DNA from: Nocardioides panzhihuensis
GTDB lineage: Bacteria > Actinomycetota > Actinomycetes > Propionibacteriales > Nocardioidaceae
Assembly: GCF_013408335.1 (NCBI RefSeq)
Contig: NZ_JACBZR010000001.1
Span: 6,039,501 to 6,103,500 of the forward strand
DNA: 64,000 nt
Direction of reading: 5' to 3'
This document shows positions 54,375 to 63,546 of this stretch, in pieces. The notes beneath the pieces are model-generated. The model searched no databases, was not told the origin of the DNA, and saw only the letters and a list, made by a program, of their open reading frames with translations. The position numbers and the translations under genes are program-made. The stretch's first letter is position 1; each line of letters opens with the position of its first letter.

Positions 54375-55588
54375 TACTTCTCCAGGGCCATCAGCGCGAG
54401 CGCGAACAGGAGGCGGTCGTGGGGGTTGGTGATGCTTCTGCCGGTGAGGTCCTGGATCTGCTTGATGCGGTAGATGACCGTGTTGCGGTGGCAGATCAGA
54501 TCCTGGGCGGCGTGGGTGGGCGAGCCGCCGTGGGAGATGAGGGCGCGGAGCGTCGCCAGCAGCACGTCTGACTGGTGCGACGGCTGGGCCAGGATCGGAC
54601 CGAGGGTGCGGCGGACGAGCAGGTGGGAGACCGCGGGGGAGGCGGTCAGGAGCACCTGCGGGAGGCGCTCGTCGACGACCGCGATGTCCGTACGCCCCCG
54701 GGGCACCGTCTCGACCGTGTGCGTGGCGAGCTGGAAGGCCGTGCCGAAGCCGCTCAGGTCGTCGGCGGTGGCGACCCCGACCCGACCCGAGTTGCAGCCG
54801 GAGAGCTGTGCGACGAGGTCGGCGACGGCGTCCGCGACCGGTCGCGACCCCAGCGGGACCAGGCCGAAGTGGTGGTCACCGCGGACGTGCCAGAACGACA
54901 TCAGCCCGGCCTTCTCCAGCCGGTCGTCGGGGTTGCGCAGCGGTGAGTCACGGCTGCCGTCGAAGGCGGCGACGACGCAGGCCATCTGCGCGTCAGCGGC
55001 CACTCCGAGGATGTCCTGCACCTCGGCGGCGAAGGCCGGGTCGCCGCCACGGCCCTCCGCGAGCCCGTCCAGGAGCCGGCCCTGGAGCTGTAGGTCGCGA
55101 CGCTGGAGCAGCGCCGCCTCCCTCCGGTAGGCCCCCGACATCACCGAGTTCTGCACGTCCAGGTCGGTCCAGACCTGGCGGCCGGCGAGGACCATCACCC
55201 GGTCGTCGATCCCCAGGGCCTCCTGCTGATGGACCATCGCCTCCCACAGCATCCGGGTGCCGACGGTGTAGGCGTTGAGACAGAACTCCAGAGGTACGCC
55301 CTGGCGCGCGCGCCGCCGACCGGTATCGCGCCACAGGTCGACGGGATTGGCTCCGGGAGTGAGCCCGGCCATGGCCCGGATACCGCGGCGTACGTGCTCT
55401 CGGGTGCTCGAGCGCAGGTCTGCTCGCACCGACGGATCGGCGTTCTGGTGCCACTCCGGCTGGATCGCGATCAGGGTCAGAGTGATGTCGTCGGCGATCG
55501 CATCGGCCTGGCTCACCAGGGAGGCCCAGGCACGCTCCACCAACGGACGAAGCTCCGCGTCGGGAGATGTGTCACGCATCACATCCAT
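54374..55588 (-). CDS. PucR family transcriptional regulator
   Basis: A 404-residue regulator. An N-terminal helical region (about 1-165), a middle GGDEF-like CdaR domain (about 170-300) and a C-terminal PucR helix-turn-helix (about 345-400: LLATLRALISHGGSPTHAAQDLICHRNTVIYRIKQIQDLTG) are seen. Such regulators usually activate nearby catabolic genes. It is divergent from the livG gene and convergent with the ACAD operon, so it is well placed to control both. The start ATG 55588 gives MDVMRDTSPDAEL. Confidence 0.9.
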   Translation of the reverse strand: MDVMRDTSPDAELRPLVERAWASLVSQADAIADDITLTLIAIQPEWHQNADPSVRADLRSSTREHVRRGIRAMAGLTPGANPVDLWRDTGRRRARQGVPLEFCLNAYTVGTRMLWEAMVHQQEALGIDDRVMVLAGRQVWTDLDVQNSVMSGAYRREAALLQRRDLQLQGRLLDGLAEGRGGDPAFAAEVQDILGVAADAQMACVVAAFDGSRDSPLRNPDDRLEKAGLMSFWHVRGDHHFGLVPLGSRPVADAVADLVAQLSGCNSGRVGVATADDLSGFGTAFQLATHTVETVPRGRTDIAVVDERLPQVLLTASPAVSHLLVRRTLGPILAQPSHQSDVLLATLRALISHGGSPTHAAQDLICHRNTVIYRIKQIQDLTGRSITNPHDRLLFALALMALEK

Positions 55589-55738
55589 GTGCGGAGCGTC
55601 CCACGGCGACTGCCGCCTCCGCCAGCGAACCCGGGAATCCCGGACGGAGCGCCCGAAAGATTTTGTGCACATTGCCTATATCCCCTGTTGTGCGGAGAGT
55701 CCAAAGTGAGAGCCGTCACATAGGGTGAAGGGAGCACG

Positions 55739-56578
55739 ATGCAGAAGCCTGGCGAAGGCCACCACGGTCAGACCCCGCCGCTGTTCGCGGCCGAGGGGGT
55801 CTCGGTCCGGTTCGGAGGCGTACGCGCGCTGGAGGACGTCTCCTTGGAGGTCGCGCCTCACGAGGTGCACGGCGTCATCGGCCCCAACGGTGCTGGCAAG
55901 ACCACCCTGTTCAACGTCGTGTGCGGCTTCGTCAGCCCGGGCGAGGGTGAGCTCCGGCTGCGCGGCAAGACGATCCCCGCTCTCCGTCCGCACCAGCTCG
56001 CCGGCCACGGCATCGCCCGGACCCTGCAGGGGCTCGGGCTGTTCGAGGGCATGACGGTGCTCGACAACGTGATGGTCGGAGCCGACCGTCTCGCCCGCGC
56101 CGGCTTCATGCGCGGTCTGCTCGGCCTCGGCCACCGCGACGACGCCCGTCTCGCCGGCAAGGCGCGGGAGGTGCTCGGTGAGCTCGGGATCGAGTCGTAC
56201 GCCGCCCGCTACCCCGGCAGCCTGCCCTACCCGATCCGCAAGAAGGTCGCGCTCGCTCGCGCGCTGGTCGCCGAGCCGGAGCTGCTGCTCCTCGATGAAC
56301 CCGCCAGCGGCTTGAGCGCCGAGGAGATGACCGAGCTCGGCGAGATCATCTCCGGCCTGACGGAGCGGACCGCCGTGATGCTCGTCGAGCACCACATGGA
56401 CCTGGTGATGTCGGTCTGCCATCGGATCACCGTGCTCGACTTCGGCCGCGTCATCGCGGCCGGCACACCCGACGAGATCCGCAACGACCCGGCCGTGCTC
56501 GCCGCCTACCTGGGCGACCAGGTGGAGCACGACGACGACGCCGAGGTCCACGCACTGACCGTTTCCGAGGAGACCTGA
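55739..56578 (+). CDS. Branched-chain amino acid-type ABC transporter ATP-binding protein (LivG)
   Basis: A 279-residue ATPase. Walker A GPNGAGKTTL (about 48-57), Walker B LLLLDEPASGL (about 182-192) and H-loop VEHHMDLVM are intact. The signature (usually LSGGQ/LSYGQ) is degenerate: SLPYPIRKKVALARAL. Since the partner LivF has a normal signature, the heterodimer should keep at least one standard site. GAAGGGAG precedes ATG 55739. First gene of a five-gene Liv operon. Confidence 0.92.
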   Translation: MQKPGEGHHGQTPPLFAAEGVSVRFGGVRALEDVSLEVAPHEVHGVIGPNGAGKTTLFNVVCGFVSPGEGELRLRGKTIPALRPHQLAGHGIARTLQGLGLFEGMTVLDNVMVGADRLARAGFMRGLLGLGHRDDARLAGKAREVLGELGIESYAARYPGSLPYPIRKKVALARALVAEPELLLLDEPASGLSAEEMTELGEIISGLTERTAVMLVEHHMDLVMSVCHRITVLDFGRVIAAGTPDEIRNDPAVLAAYLGDQVEHDDDAEVHALTVSEET

Positions 56579-57282
56579 TGTTCGCCGTCGAGGACCTGAG
56601 CGCTGCGTACGGACCCGTCAAGGCGCTCAACGGCGTCAGCTTCACCGCGGACAGAGGGCAGGTCACCGCCGTCCTGGGCGCCAACGGCGCCGGCAAGACC
56701 ACGTTGCTGCGCACCGTCTCCGGGCTGGTGAGATCCACCGCCGGCAGCGTGATGCTGGACGGCAAGGACATCACCCGCACCGCGACCGAGAAGCTGACCT
56801 CGTACGGCCTCTCGCATGTCCCGGAGGGCCGTGGCGTCATCGCCGAGCTGACCGTGGTGGAGAACCTCCGCCTCGGCGGCCTGCACCGCGCGACGGGCTC
56901 CGAGCCGATGCCGATCGAGCGGATCTTCGAGCTCTTCCCGCGCCTGGGCGAGCGCCGCGAGGCCACCGCCCACATGCTCTCGGGCGGTGAGCGGCAGATG
57001 CTCGTCATCGGCCGCGCGCTGATGGCGCGACCGACCGTGCTCCTGCTCGACGAGCCGTCCCTGGGGCTCGCCCCTCGAGTGGTGGCCCAGATCTTCGACC
57101 TGCTCCGCGGGCTGGTGCAGAACGAGAAGCTCACCGTCGTGCTCGTCGAGCAGAACGCCCGTAGTGCCCTGTCCATCGCTGACCACGGCGTCGTGCTCAA
57201 CCTCGGCAAGGTCGTCGCCTCGGCGCCGGCCGCCGAGCTGGCCGCCGACGAGCAGCTCCGCCACGCCTATCTCGGGTTCTGA
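56578..57282 (+). CDS. Branched-chain amino acid-type ABC transporter ATP-binding protein (LivF)
   Basis: A 234-residue ATPase with Walker A GANGAGKTTLL (about 38-48), Q-loop region, the normal signature MLSGGERQML, Walker B VLLLDEPSLGLAP and H-loop VEQNARSAL. Its ATG overlaps the last base of the LivG stop. Confidence 0.94.
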   Translation: MFAVEDLSAAYGPVKALNGVSFTADRGQVTAVLGANGAGKTTLLRTVSGLVRSTAGSVMLDGKDITRTATEKLTSYGLSHVPEGRGVIAELTVVENLRLGGLHRATGSEPMPIERIFELFPRLGERREATAHMLSGGERQMLVIGRALMARPTVLLLDEPSLGLAPRVVAQIFDLLRGLVQNEKLTVVLVEQNARSALSIADHGVVLNLGKVVASAPAAELAADEQLRHAYLGF

Positions 57283-57291
57283 GGAGCAGAC

Positions 57292-58170
57292 ATGCAGCAG
57301 TTTCTCGACACCACCCTCGGAGGGCTGGTGCTGGGCGCGGTCTACGCCGCGTTCGCGCTGGCTCTGTGCCTGATCTGGCGCTCGACCCGGATCGTCAACT
57401 TCGCCCAGGCCGCGATGGCGATGGTGACCACCTACATCGCGCTCTCGCTCATCAACGTCGACGTCCCCTACTGGGTCGCCTTCCTCGCCGCGATCGCCGC
57501 CGGGTTCATGCTCGGCGCGCTGGTCGAGCGGCTGATCATCCGCCCGGTCGAGGGGAAGGCCGACCTCAACGCGGTGATCCTGACCCTCGGGCTGTTCATG
57601 GTGCTGCACGGGCTCACCGCGCTCGTCTTCGGCGTCCAGCACCGCGGCTTCCCGGCTCCGGTCAGCACCAGCGCGATCGAGGTGGGGGACTCCTCGATCG
57701 GGATCACCCCGTTCGGCATCCTCACCATCGTCATCGTCGCGCTGGTGATGGCCGGGCTCGTCGTCCTCTTCCGCTTCACCGACCTGGGCCTGCGGATGCG
57801 GGCCTCGGCGTTCAACGGCGAGGTCTCCCGACTCCTGGGAGTACGCGTCGGCCGCATGCTCACCCTCGGCTGGGCGCTCGCCGCCGCCGTGGGCGCGGTG
57901 GCCGGGATGCTCATCGCCGGCGGCGACCTGGTGAACCCGGCGTTCATGGACCCGTTCGTGATCTACGGCTTCATCGCCGCAGTGCTCGGCGGCCTCGACT
58001 CGCCGATCGGGTCGGTGATCGGCGGGCTGATCCTCGGGCTCTCGCTCTCCTACGTCACCGGCTACGTCGGTGAGCACCTGGCGCCGCTCGTTGCGCTGGG
58101 GATCTTGATGCTGGTGCTGCTGGTACGTCCCAGCGGCCTCTTCGCAGCGGCTGCGGCCAGGAGGGTCTGA
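57292..58170 (+). CDS. Branched-chain amino acid-type ABC transporter permease (LivH)
   Basis: A 292-residue membrane protein with about eight helices. It has the LivH start TLGGLVLGAVYAAFALALCLIWRSTRIVNFAQAAMAMV and the coupling region LRMRASAFNGEVSRLLGVRVGRMLTLGWALAAAVGAVAGML. It forms the channel with LivM. Nine bases after livF, with GAGGAG before ATG. Confidence 0.94.
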   Translation: MQQFLDTTLGGLVLGAVYAAFALALCLIWRSTRIVNFAQAAMAMVTTYIALSLINVDVPYWVAFLAAIAAGFMLGALVERLIIRPVEGKADLNAVILTLGLFMVLHGLTALVFGVQHRGFPAPVSTSAIEVGDSSIGITPFGILTIVIVALVMAGLVVLFRFTDLGLRMRASAFNGEVSRLLGVRVGRMLTLGWALAAAVGAVAGMLIAGGDLVNPAFMDPFVIYGFIAAVLGGLDSPIGSVIGGLILGLSLSYVTGYVGEHLAPLVALGILMLVLLVRPSGLFAAAAARRV

Positions 58171-58173
58171 CTC

Positions 58174-59256
58174 ATGGAGCGTCTACGTTCTTTCACCGGC
58201 CGGGTCCGAAGCGTGCCGTTGCTCCGGCACCTCCTCGTCGCCCTGGTCGCGTTCGTGGTGGTGGCGGCGATCATCGGCTCGTCCAGCCAGTATCTGCAGA
58301 CCCGCTACGCCGAGATGGCCTTCTTCGCCATCGCCGCGGGCGGTCTCACCCTGCTGACCGGGCTCTCCGGCCAGCTCTCGCTCGGCCACGGCGCCCTGAT
58401 GGCCGTCGGGGCGTACGCCGCCACCCTGGTGCTCGAGCGCACCGGCGGCGAGACCCTGGCCGACGTCTTCGTCGCCCTGCTGGTGGCGATCGCCGTCTGT
58501 GCCGTGGTGGGGGTGATCGTCGGGGTCCCGGCGGCTCGTTTGCACGGGCCCTACATCGCCGGCGCGACGCTGACGCTGGCCGTCGCCGTGCCGCGCCTGG
58601 CCAACCAGTGGGACTTCCTCGGAGGCGAGCAGGGGCTCCAGGTGCCGGTGCCGCGCGCGGCTGAGCTCCCGGGGTGGATCCAGGACCTGGTCTGGTTCTT
58701 CACCGCCGCCGAGATCGACCAGTACTCCTTCCTCGCCTACCTCGGCTGGTTCCTCCTGGTGCTCGCCTTCGTGGCGCTCGCCAACCTGAGCCGGTCCCGG
58801 GTCGGCCGCCGCTGGCGAGCGGTCCGTGACGACGACGTGTCCGCCGAGCTGGCCGGCATCCACCTCGGCCGTGCCCGCGTGGTCGCCTTCACCGTCAGCG
58901 CCATGTGCGCCGGGCTCGCCGGCGGGCTGATGGCCATGAACGTACGTCTCACGGCGCCGGGCGCGTTCACGATCACCCTCTCGCTGACCCTGCTGGCAGC
59001 GGTCGTCCTGGGTGGGCTGGGCAGCCTGACCGGGGCGCTCATCGGGGCCGGCGTCCTCGCCTTTCTTCCTCACTTCGCCACCGATCTCGGGGAGTCGGTC
59101 GGGCTCAGTGCAACCCAGGCCGCGGAGGTCACTCCGGTGGTCTACGGGCTGGTGCTGATGCTCGTCATCCTCCTCGCTCCAGCGGGGATCGTCGGCAGCC
59201 TGCGCACGTTCCTCGCGCGCTCATCTCTCGGGTCAACCAAGGAGAAGACAACATGA
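58174..59256 (+). CDS. Branched-chain amino acid-type ABC transporter permease (LivM)
   Basis: A 360-residue membrane protein with about ten helices. It has GGLTLLTGLSGQLSLGHGALMAVGAYAA and the coupling loop RSRVGRRWRAVRDDDVSAELAGIHLGRARVVAFTVSAMCAGLAGGLMA. The stop overlaps the binding-protein start (ATGA). Confidence 0.94.
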   Translation: MERLRSFTGRVRSVPLLRHLLVALVAFVVVAAIIGSSSQYLQTRYAEMAFFAIAAGGLTLLTGLSGQLSLGHGALMAVGAYAATLVLERTGGETLADVFVALLVAIAVCAVVGVIVGVPAARLHGPYIAGATLTLAVAVPRLANQWDFLGGEQGLQVPVPRAAELPGWIQDLVWFFTAAEIDQYSFLAYLGWFLLVLAFVALANLSRSRVGRRWRAVRDDDVSAELAGIHLGRARVVAFTVSAMCAGLAGGLMAMNVRLTAPGAFTITLSLTLLAAVVLGGLGSLTGALIGAGVLAFLPHFATDLGESVGLSATQAAEVTPVVYGLVLMLVILLAPAGIVGSLRTFLARSSLGSTKEKTT

Positions 59257-60581
59257 GAAACACTGCACGCAGAGCCGTACAGGTCGTCTGTGTCCTCACC
59301 ACTGCCTCGCTCCTCGCGGCCTGTGGCGCGGGGAAGGAGCGTCCTTCCGAGGACGGCACGGCGGTTGGCGTCACAGACACCACCATCAAGGTCGGTGCGC
59401 ACTTCCCGCTGACCGGCCCGGCCGCGCCCGGCTACTCGGAGATCCCCTCGGGGCACCAGGCGTTCTATGAGTACGTCAACGACAACGGCGGCGTCCACGG
59501 ACGTGAGATCGAGATGGTCGTCAAGGACGACGCGTACAACCCGACCAACACCAGCGCCGTCACCAACGACATGATCCTGCAGGACGAGATCTTCGCGATG
59601 GTCGCGGGCCTCGGCACCCCCACGCACCGCGCGGTCGTGCAGCGGCTCAACGACGACGGCATCCCCGACCTGTTCGTCTCCAGCGGCTCGCTGCAGTGGG
59701 GCGACGACCCGGCGAGCTCGCCGATGACCTTCGGCTGGCAGCCGGACTACGAGATCGAGGGCAAGATCATCGGGCAGTACGTCAAGGAGAACATGCCCGA
59801 CGCCAAGGTCGGTCTCTTCCTCCAGGACGATGACTTCGGCGAGGACGGCGAGAAGGGCGCGCGGCAGTTCCTCGACTCCCAGATCGTCGACGTGCAGAAG
59901 TACACCCCGGGTGGGTCGACCGACTTCGCCCCGCAGATGTCTTCGTTCAAGTCCAAGGGCGTCGACCTCGTCCTCGGCTTCAACACTCCCTCCTACACCG
60001 CGCTGAGCCAGATCGCCGCGCAGGGTGTCGGCTTCAAGTCGAAGTGGTTCTACTCGAACGTCGGCTCCGACCCGGCGCTCGTCGGCGGGCTGCTCGCCTC
60101 GATGACCAAGGGCAAGATCCCCGCCGAGCAGGGCGTGAAACTGATGGACGGGATGATGACGACCGAGTACATCCCGGGCGTCGACGCTCCTGAGGACGAG
60201 TGGGTCAAGCTCTGGCAGAAGGTCTGGGACGAGTACTCCAAGAAGGGCTCGGAGAAACTGACGAACTACCGGATCTACGGCATGTCGCAGGCCTACACCT
60301 TCGTCCAGGCGCTGCAGGCCAATGGCAAGGACCTGACCCGCGAGTCGATCGTGGAGACGATCGAGAAGGAAGGCGCCTCCTTCGAGGGACCTGGCCTCGC
60401 GCCGTTCCGGTTCTCCGAGGACTCGCACATGGGCATCTCCGGCACGAGCGTCGTCGAGCTCAAGAACGGCGCGTCCGAGCCGCTCACCCCGGTGCTCGTC
60501 ACCGACATCGGCGACGCCCCGATCGAAGAGGACGACAGCGCCGCCTCGGACGCTCCGCCCTCGTCGGGCCTTCCTGAGTGA
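59253..60581 (+). CDS. Branched-chain amino acid-type ABC substrate-binding lipoprotein (LivK)
   Basis: A 442-residue lipoprotein with lipobox SLLAAC (about 19-24) and the Peripla_BP_6 fold: TTIKVGAHFPLTGPAAPGYSEIPSGHQAFYEYVNDNGGVHGREIEMVVKDDAYNPTNT. The final acidic tail is EEDDSAASDAPP. Liv-type binding proteins also carry aromatic acids, amides and short acids; given the linked acyl-CoA catabolic genes, the ligand is probably a carboxylic acid (inference). GGAGAAG precedes ATG 59253. Its TGA begins the first of three 43-base tandem repeats. Confidence 0.93.
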   Translation: MRNTARRAVQVVCVLTTASLLAACGAGKERPSEDGTAVGVTDTTIKVGAHFPLTGPAAPGYSEIPSGHQAFYEYVNDNGGVHGREIEMVVKDDAYNPTNTSAVTNDMILQDEIFAMVAGLGTPTHRAVVQRLNDDGIPDLFVSSGSLQWGDDPASSPMTFGWQPDYEIEGKIIGQYVKENMPDAKVGLFLQDDDFGEDGEKGARQFLDSQIVDVQKYTPGGSTDFAPQMSSFKSKGVDLVLGFNTPSYTALSQIAAQGVGFKSKWFYSNVGSDPALVGGLLASMTKGKIPAEQGVKLMDGMMTTEYIPGVDAPEDEWVKLWQKVWDEYSKKGSEKLTNYRIYGMSQAYTFVQALQANGKDLTRESIVETIEKEGASFEGPGLAPFRFSEDSHMGISGTSVVELKNGASEPLTPVLVTDIGDAPIEEDDSAASDAPPSSGLPE

Positions 60582-60707
60582 TTCACGGGTGGTCGAGCTT
60601 GTCGAGACTCCCGATGCGTACTGATCCACGGGTGGTCGAGCTTGTCGAGACCCCAAACGCGTACTGATCCACCGGTGGTCGAGTTTGTCGAGACCCCAAA
60701 CGCGTAC
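60579..60707. repeat. Three tandem 43-base repeats
   Basis: Units at 60579-60621, 60622-60664 and 60665-60707, each beginning TGAT-CACGGGTGGTCGAG and ending GCGTAC; units 2 and 3 are nearly identical. Each contains GGTGGTCGAGCTTGTCGAGACC, the reverse complement of the repeat found in nnrD and tsaB. The first unit starts at the LivK stop codon. Confidence 0.93.
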
Positions 60708-60791
60708 TGATCAGTAGGTTGCTGCACGTTCACGGACCGGCCTCGGTTACAGTGATTAACCCTCACTAACGCCACTGGAGGTGGTCGGTCC

Positions 60792-61568
60792 GTGAACGTA
60801 CTCGCACCCGGTAGCGGAGTGGTTGTGACCGGAGCAGCCCGAGGAATCGGGAAGGCCATGGCCACACGGTTCGCTGCGGAGGGATGCCGCGTCGTCGTGG
60901 CGGACATCGATGCCGCCGAGCTCCGCTCGGTGGCCGACTCGATCGGCGCCCTCGCGGTCCCCGGCGATGCCGCCTCGGCCGCCGGCGCCGCGGCGCTCGT
61001 GGACGCGGCCCGGGAGGAGCTCGGCAAGATCGACGCCTGGTACGGCAACGCCGGCGTCGAGCGCGGCCGCGGCCTGGAGGCGTCCGACCACGCCTGGTTG
61101 ACCTCCTACGAGGTCAACGTCCTCGCCCACGTACGCGCCGCACGGCTGCTGCTGCCCGAGTGGGTCGCCCGCGGGGCCGGCCGGTTCGTGGTCACCTCCT
61201 CGTCCGCAGGGCTCCTCACGCTGCTCGGTTCGCCCTCCTACGCGGCCACCGAGCACGCCGAGATCTCCTTCGCCGAGTGGCTGGCCGCCACCTATCGGCA
61301 CCAGGGCATCGTCGCTCAGGCGATCGTCGCGCGCAGCGTGAAGACGGCGATGCTCGAACGCTCCTCCGGACTCCCGGGTTTCCGCTCGGCCGAGGGCGCG
61401 CTCACCGCCGAGGAGGTCGCCGACGCCGTCTGGGATGCCGGGCAGAGCTCGCAGTTCTGGATCTCGCTCGAGCCCGACGTGGCCGAGGAGTACGCGGCTC
61501 GTGCCACGGATGTCGATGGCTGGCTGGATGGTGTGAACCGGATCCGGCAGGAGCTCGACGCCGACTAG
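60792..61568 (+). CDS. SDR family protein lacking the catalytic lysine
   Basis: A 258-residue SDR closely related to the one at 47089. It keeps TGAARGIGKA, GNAGVERG and the catalytic Ser in TSSSAGLL, but the active site reads SYAATEH: Tyr150 is present and the lysine four residues later is Glu154 (GAG instead of AAG). It is therefore probably inactive as a classical dehydrogenase or has another role. GTG 60792 has GGAGG 7 bases upstream. It stands alone between the Liv operon and the hydrolase gene. Confidence 0.88.
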   Translation: MNVLAPGSGVVVTGAARGIGKAMATRFAAEGCRVVVADIDAAELRSVADSIGALAVPGDAASAAGAAALVDAAREELGKIDAWYGNAGVERGRGLEASDHAWLTSYEVNVLAHVRAARLLLPEWVARGAGRFVVTSSSAGLLTLLGSPSYAATEHAEISFAEWLAATYRHQGIVAQAIVARSVKTAMLERSSGLPGFRSAEGALTAEEVADAVWDAGQSSQFWISLEPDVAEEYAARATDVDGWLDGVNRIRQELDAD

Positions 61569-61578
61569 TCTTCAGGTC

Positions 61579-62349
61579 ATGGAACCACTCGTCTCGACCT
61601 GGCTCAGTGGCCTCGACGGCATCCCGACGCAGGCGCAGAACGTCAACCAGCAGCACTATGCGGCGAGCCTGATGAAGCTGCCGGTCGCGATCGCGGCCTA
61701 TCGGCTGCGCGATCGCGGGCTGCTGTCGCTGGACGAGCCGATCACGGTGCATTCCGACTTCGACTCCGCTGTGGTGGGCGAACGGTTCGAGATGGACCAG
61801 GCCGAAGACCAGGACCCTGAGACCTGGGCGGCGCTCGGTTCCCAGCTGCCACTGGGTGATCTCGTACGCCGCTCCCTGACCGTCTCCGGCAACCTGGCCG
61901 TCAACCTCGTCCTCGAGCGGATCGGGCTCGAAGAGGTCGCCGCGGTGCTCGCGGACGCCGGTGTCACGCCGATGACGACGGTCTCCCGGGGGATCGAGGA
62001 CGCGCCGGCGCGCGAGGCCGGGCTGCAGAACCTGGTGACCGCCAACGACATGGGCAAGCTGCTCACCAAGCTGGCCTCCGGCCGGCTGCTGTCGCCCGAG
62101 TCGACCGCCGAGATCGAGGGGACCCTGGTCGCCCAGGAGTATCGCGACGCGATCCCGCTGGGGGTGCCCGAGGACGCGGTGGTCGGCAACAAGACCGGCT
62201 GGGTCGACGGCATCCGCCACGACATGGCGATCATCCGCCCCGCCCAGGGTGACCCGCAGGTGATGGTGGTGCTGACCACGGGTCTGGACGACGACGAGTC
62301 CGAGTTCCGGATCAGCGAGGTCGCCCGCTACCTGTGGTCGACCCTGTGA
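61579..62349 (+). CDS. Class A beta-lactamase-like serine hydrolase
   Basis: A 256-residue penicillin-binding-fold protein. It has the Ser-x-x-Lys motif SLMK (about residues 30-33), SGN in place of SDN, and KTG in NKTGWVDG. There is no signal peptide, so it is cytoplasmic as written, unlike true secreted beta-lactamases. Given the neighbouring dipeptide epimerase and NlpC/P60 gene it may act on cell-wall peptides or D-amino-acid amides. TAGTCT ends 7 nt before the ATG (leaderless). Confidence 0.85.
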   Translation: MEPLVSTWLSGLDGIPTQAQNVNQQHYAASLMKLPVAIAAYRLRDRGLLSLDEPITVHSDFDSAVVGERFEMDQAEDQDPETWAALGSQLPLGDLVRRSLTVSGNLAVNLVLERIGLEEVAAVLADAGVTPMTTVSRGIEDAPAREAGLQNLVTANDMGKLLTKLASGRLLSPESTAEIEGTLVAQEYRDAIPLGVPEDAVVGNKTGWVDGIRHDMAIIRPAQGDPQVMVVLTTGLDDDESEFRISEVARYLWSTL

Positions 62350-62374
62350 AGTCGGCGCTGTGAAGTCGGCGCTG
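62347..62374 (+). repeat. Two tandem 14-base repeats at the hydrolase stop codon
   Basis: TGAAGTCGGCGCTG occurs twice in a row; the first copy starts with the hydrolase stop codon and the last base of the second begins the GTG start of the epimerase gene. Confidence 0.9.
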
Positions 62375-63546
62375 TGAGCTCGCCGCGGATCGTCGCGGTG
62401 CACACCCAGCGTGTCCGGGTGCCGTTGCACACCCCGTTCGTGACCGCGCTGCGGCGTACCGACTTCGCGGAGACGGTCGTGGTGAACGTCGAGGACTCCG
62501 ACGGCTGTGTCGGGTGGGGCGAGGCGCCGCAGGTCTGGAAGGTCACCGGGGAGTCGCTGGCCGGCTCTGCTGCTGCGCTGGAGGGGCCGATGTCCGACGT
62601 GCTGGTCGGTGCGGATGCTGATCTGTCGTCGGCCGGTCTGGTCCAGGGTGCGGTCGTCGGCAACCGGTCGGCCAAGATGGCCGCTGACATCGCGCTCCAC
62701 GACCTCGTCGCCCGCCGGGACGGGGTGTCCATGGTCGAGCATCTGGATGTGTTGGTTTCGACACGCCTCCGCCTAGCGGCTCCGGCGGCTCAACCGACGC
62801 CGAGCCCCCGTTGGTTGAGCCCGGCGAGCGCCAGCGAGCCGGTGTCGAAACCAACACACCTGCTGACCGACATGACCCTCTCCGTAGGCACCCCCGCCGA
62901 GCTGGCAGAAGCAGCAACCGCCCGAGCGCGAGACGGCTTCACGACGCTCAAGATCAAGGTCGGGACGGACGCGGCAGGCGACGCCGAGCGCGTGCTCGCG
63001 GTCCGCGAGGCGGCCCCGGGCTGCGTACTCCGCCTGGACGCCAACACCGGCTGGCGCGCGGACGAGGCGGTCGCGGTGCTCAGCACGCTCGCCGACAAGG
63101 ATGTCGAGCTCGAGTTCGTCGAGCAGCCGGTCGCCCGGCGCGACCTGGAGGCGATGGCGTACGTCCGCCGTCATCAGCCCTACAAGATCCTGGCCGACGA
63201 GTCGGTCTTCGACCTCGAGGACCTCGTCGACGTCATCCGGGCCGGCGCGGCGGACGCGATCAACGTCAAGCTCGCCAAGTGCGGCGGGATCACTCCTGCG
63301 ATCGAGCTGCTGGAGGTCGCGAAGCAGCACGGCCTCGGCCGCCTCGTCGGCTGCATGATGGAGTCCCATCTCGGCATCGGCGCGGCGGCGGCCCTGGTCG
63401 CCGCGGCAGGCATTCCCGGCGAGCAGGACCTCGACGCGGGCTGGTGGGCGAAGACCAGCCCGTACGCCGGCGGCATCACCTACGACGGCTCCAGCATCGT
63501 CTTTCCCCAAGCCAACGGTCTCGGTATCGAAGGAGTCCTCACATGA
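62374..63546 (+). CDS. Dipeptide epimerase (mandelate racemase/enolase superfamily) with repeat-encoded insertion
   Basis: A 390-residue enolase-superfamily protein. The barrel keeps the Lys-x-Lys pair in TTLKIKVG, metal ligands in LRLDANTGW, EQPVAR and ADESV, and the second acid/base lysine in KLAKCGG, the pattern of L-Ala-D/L-Glu epimerases. About 36 residues between the capping domain and the first barrel strand (STRLRLAAPAAQPTPSPRW and following) are encoded by a dispersed hairpin repeat, which explains a length above the usual ~350. Start GTG 62374. Murein-peptide recycling is likely. Confidence 0.87.
   Translation: MSSPRIVAVHTQRVRVPLHTPFVTALRRTDFAETVVVNVEDSDGCVGWGEAPQVWKVTGESLAGSAAALEGPMSDVLVGADADLSSAGLVQGAVVGNRSAKMAADIALHDLVARRDGVSMVEHLDVLVSTRLRLAAPAAQPTPSPRWLSPASASEPVSKPTHLLTDMTLSVGTPAELAEAATARARDGFTTLKIKVGTDAAGDAERVLAVREAAPGCVLRLDANTGWRADEAVAVLSTLADKDVELEFVEQPVARRDLEAMAYVRRHQPYKILADESVFDLEDLVDVIRAGAADAINVKLAKCGGITPAIELLEVAKQHGLGRLVGCMMESHLGIGAAAALVAAAGIPGEQDLDAGWWAKTSPYAGGITYDGSSIVFPQANGLGIEGVLT
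62749..62857. repeat. Nested hairpin repeat (family 4, copy 2) inside the epimerase gene
   Basis: Perfect 16-base outer arms GTGTTGGTTTCGACAC/GTGTCGAAACCAACAC (62749-62764, 62842-62857) and inner arms GGCTCAACC/GGTTGAGCC (62787-62795, 62813-62821). Shares CGCCTAGCGGCTCCGGCGG with the copy at 34075. Confidence 0.9.

Noticed and set aside
60579..60707. Possible CRISPR array (three regular repeats)
   Set aside because: The 43-base units follow each other directly without unique spacers, and no cas gene is present.
46334..61568. Horizontally acquired island
   Set aside because: The catabolic cluster has the same base composition and codon use as its neighbours, and no integrase, tRNA or attachment site is seen.
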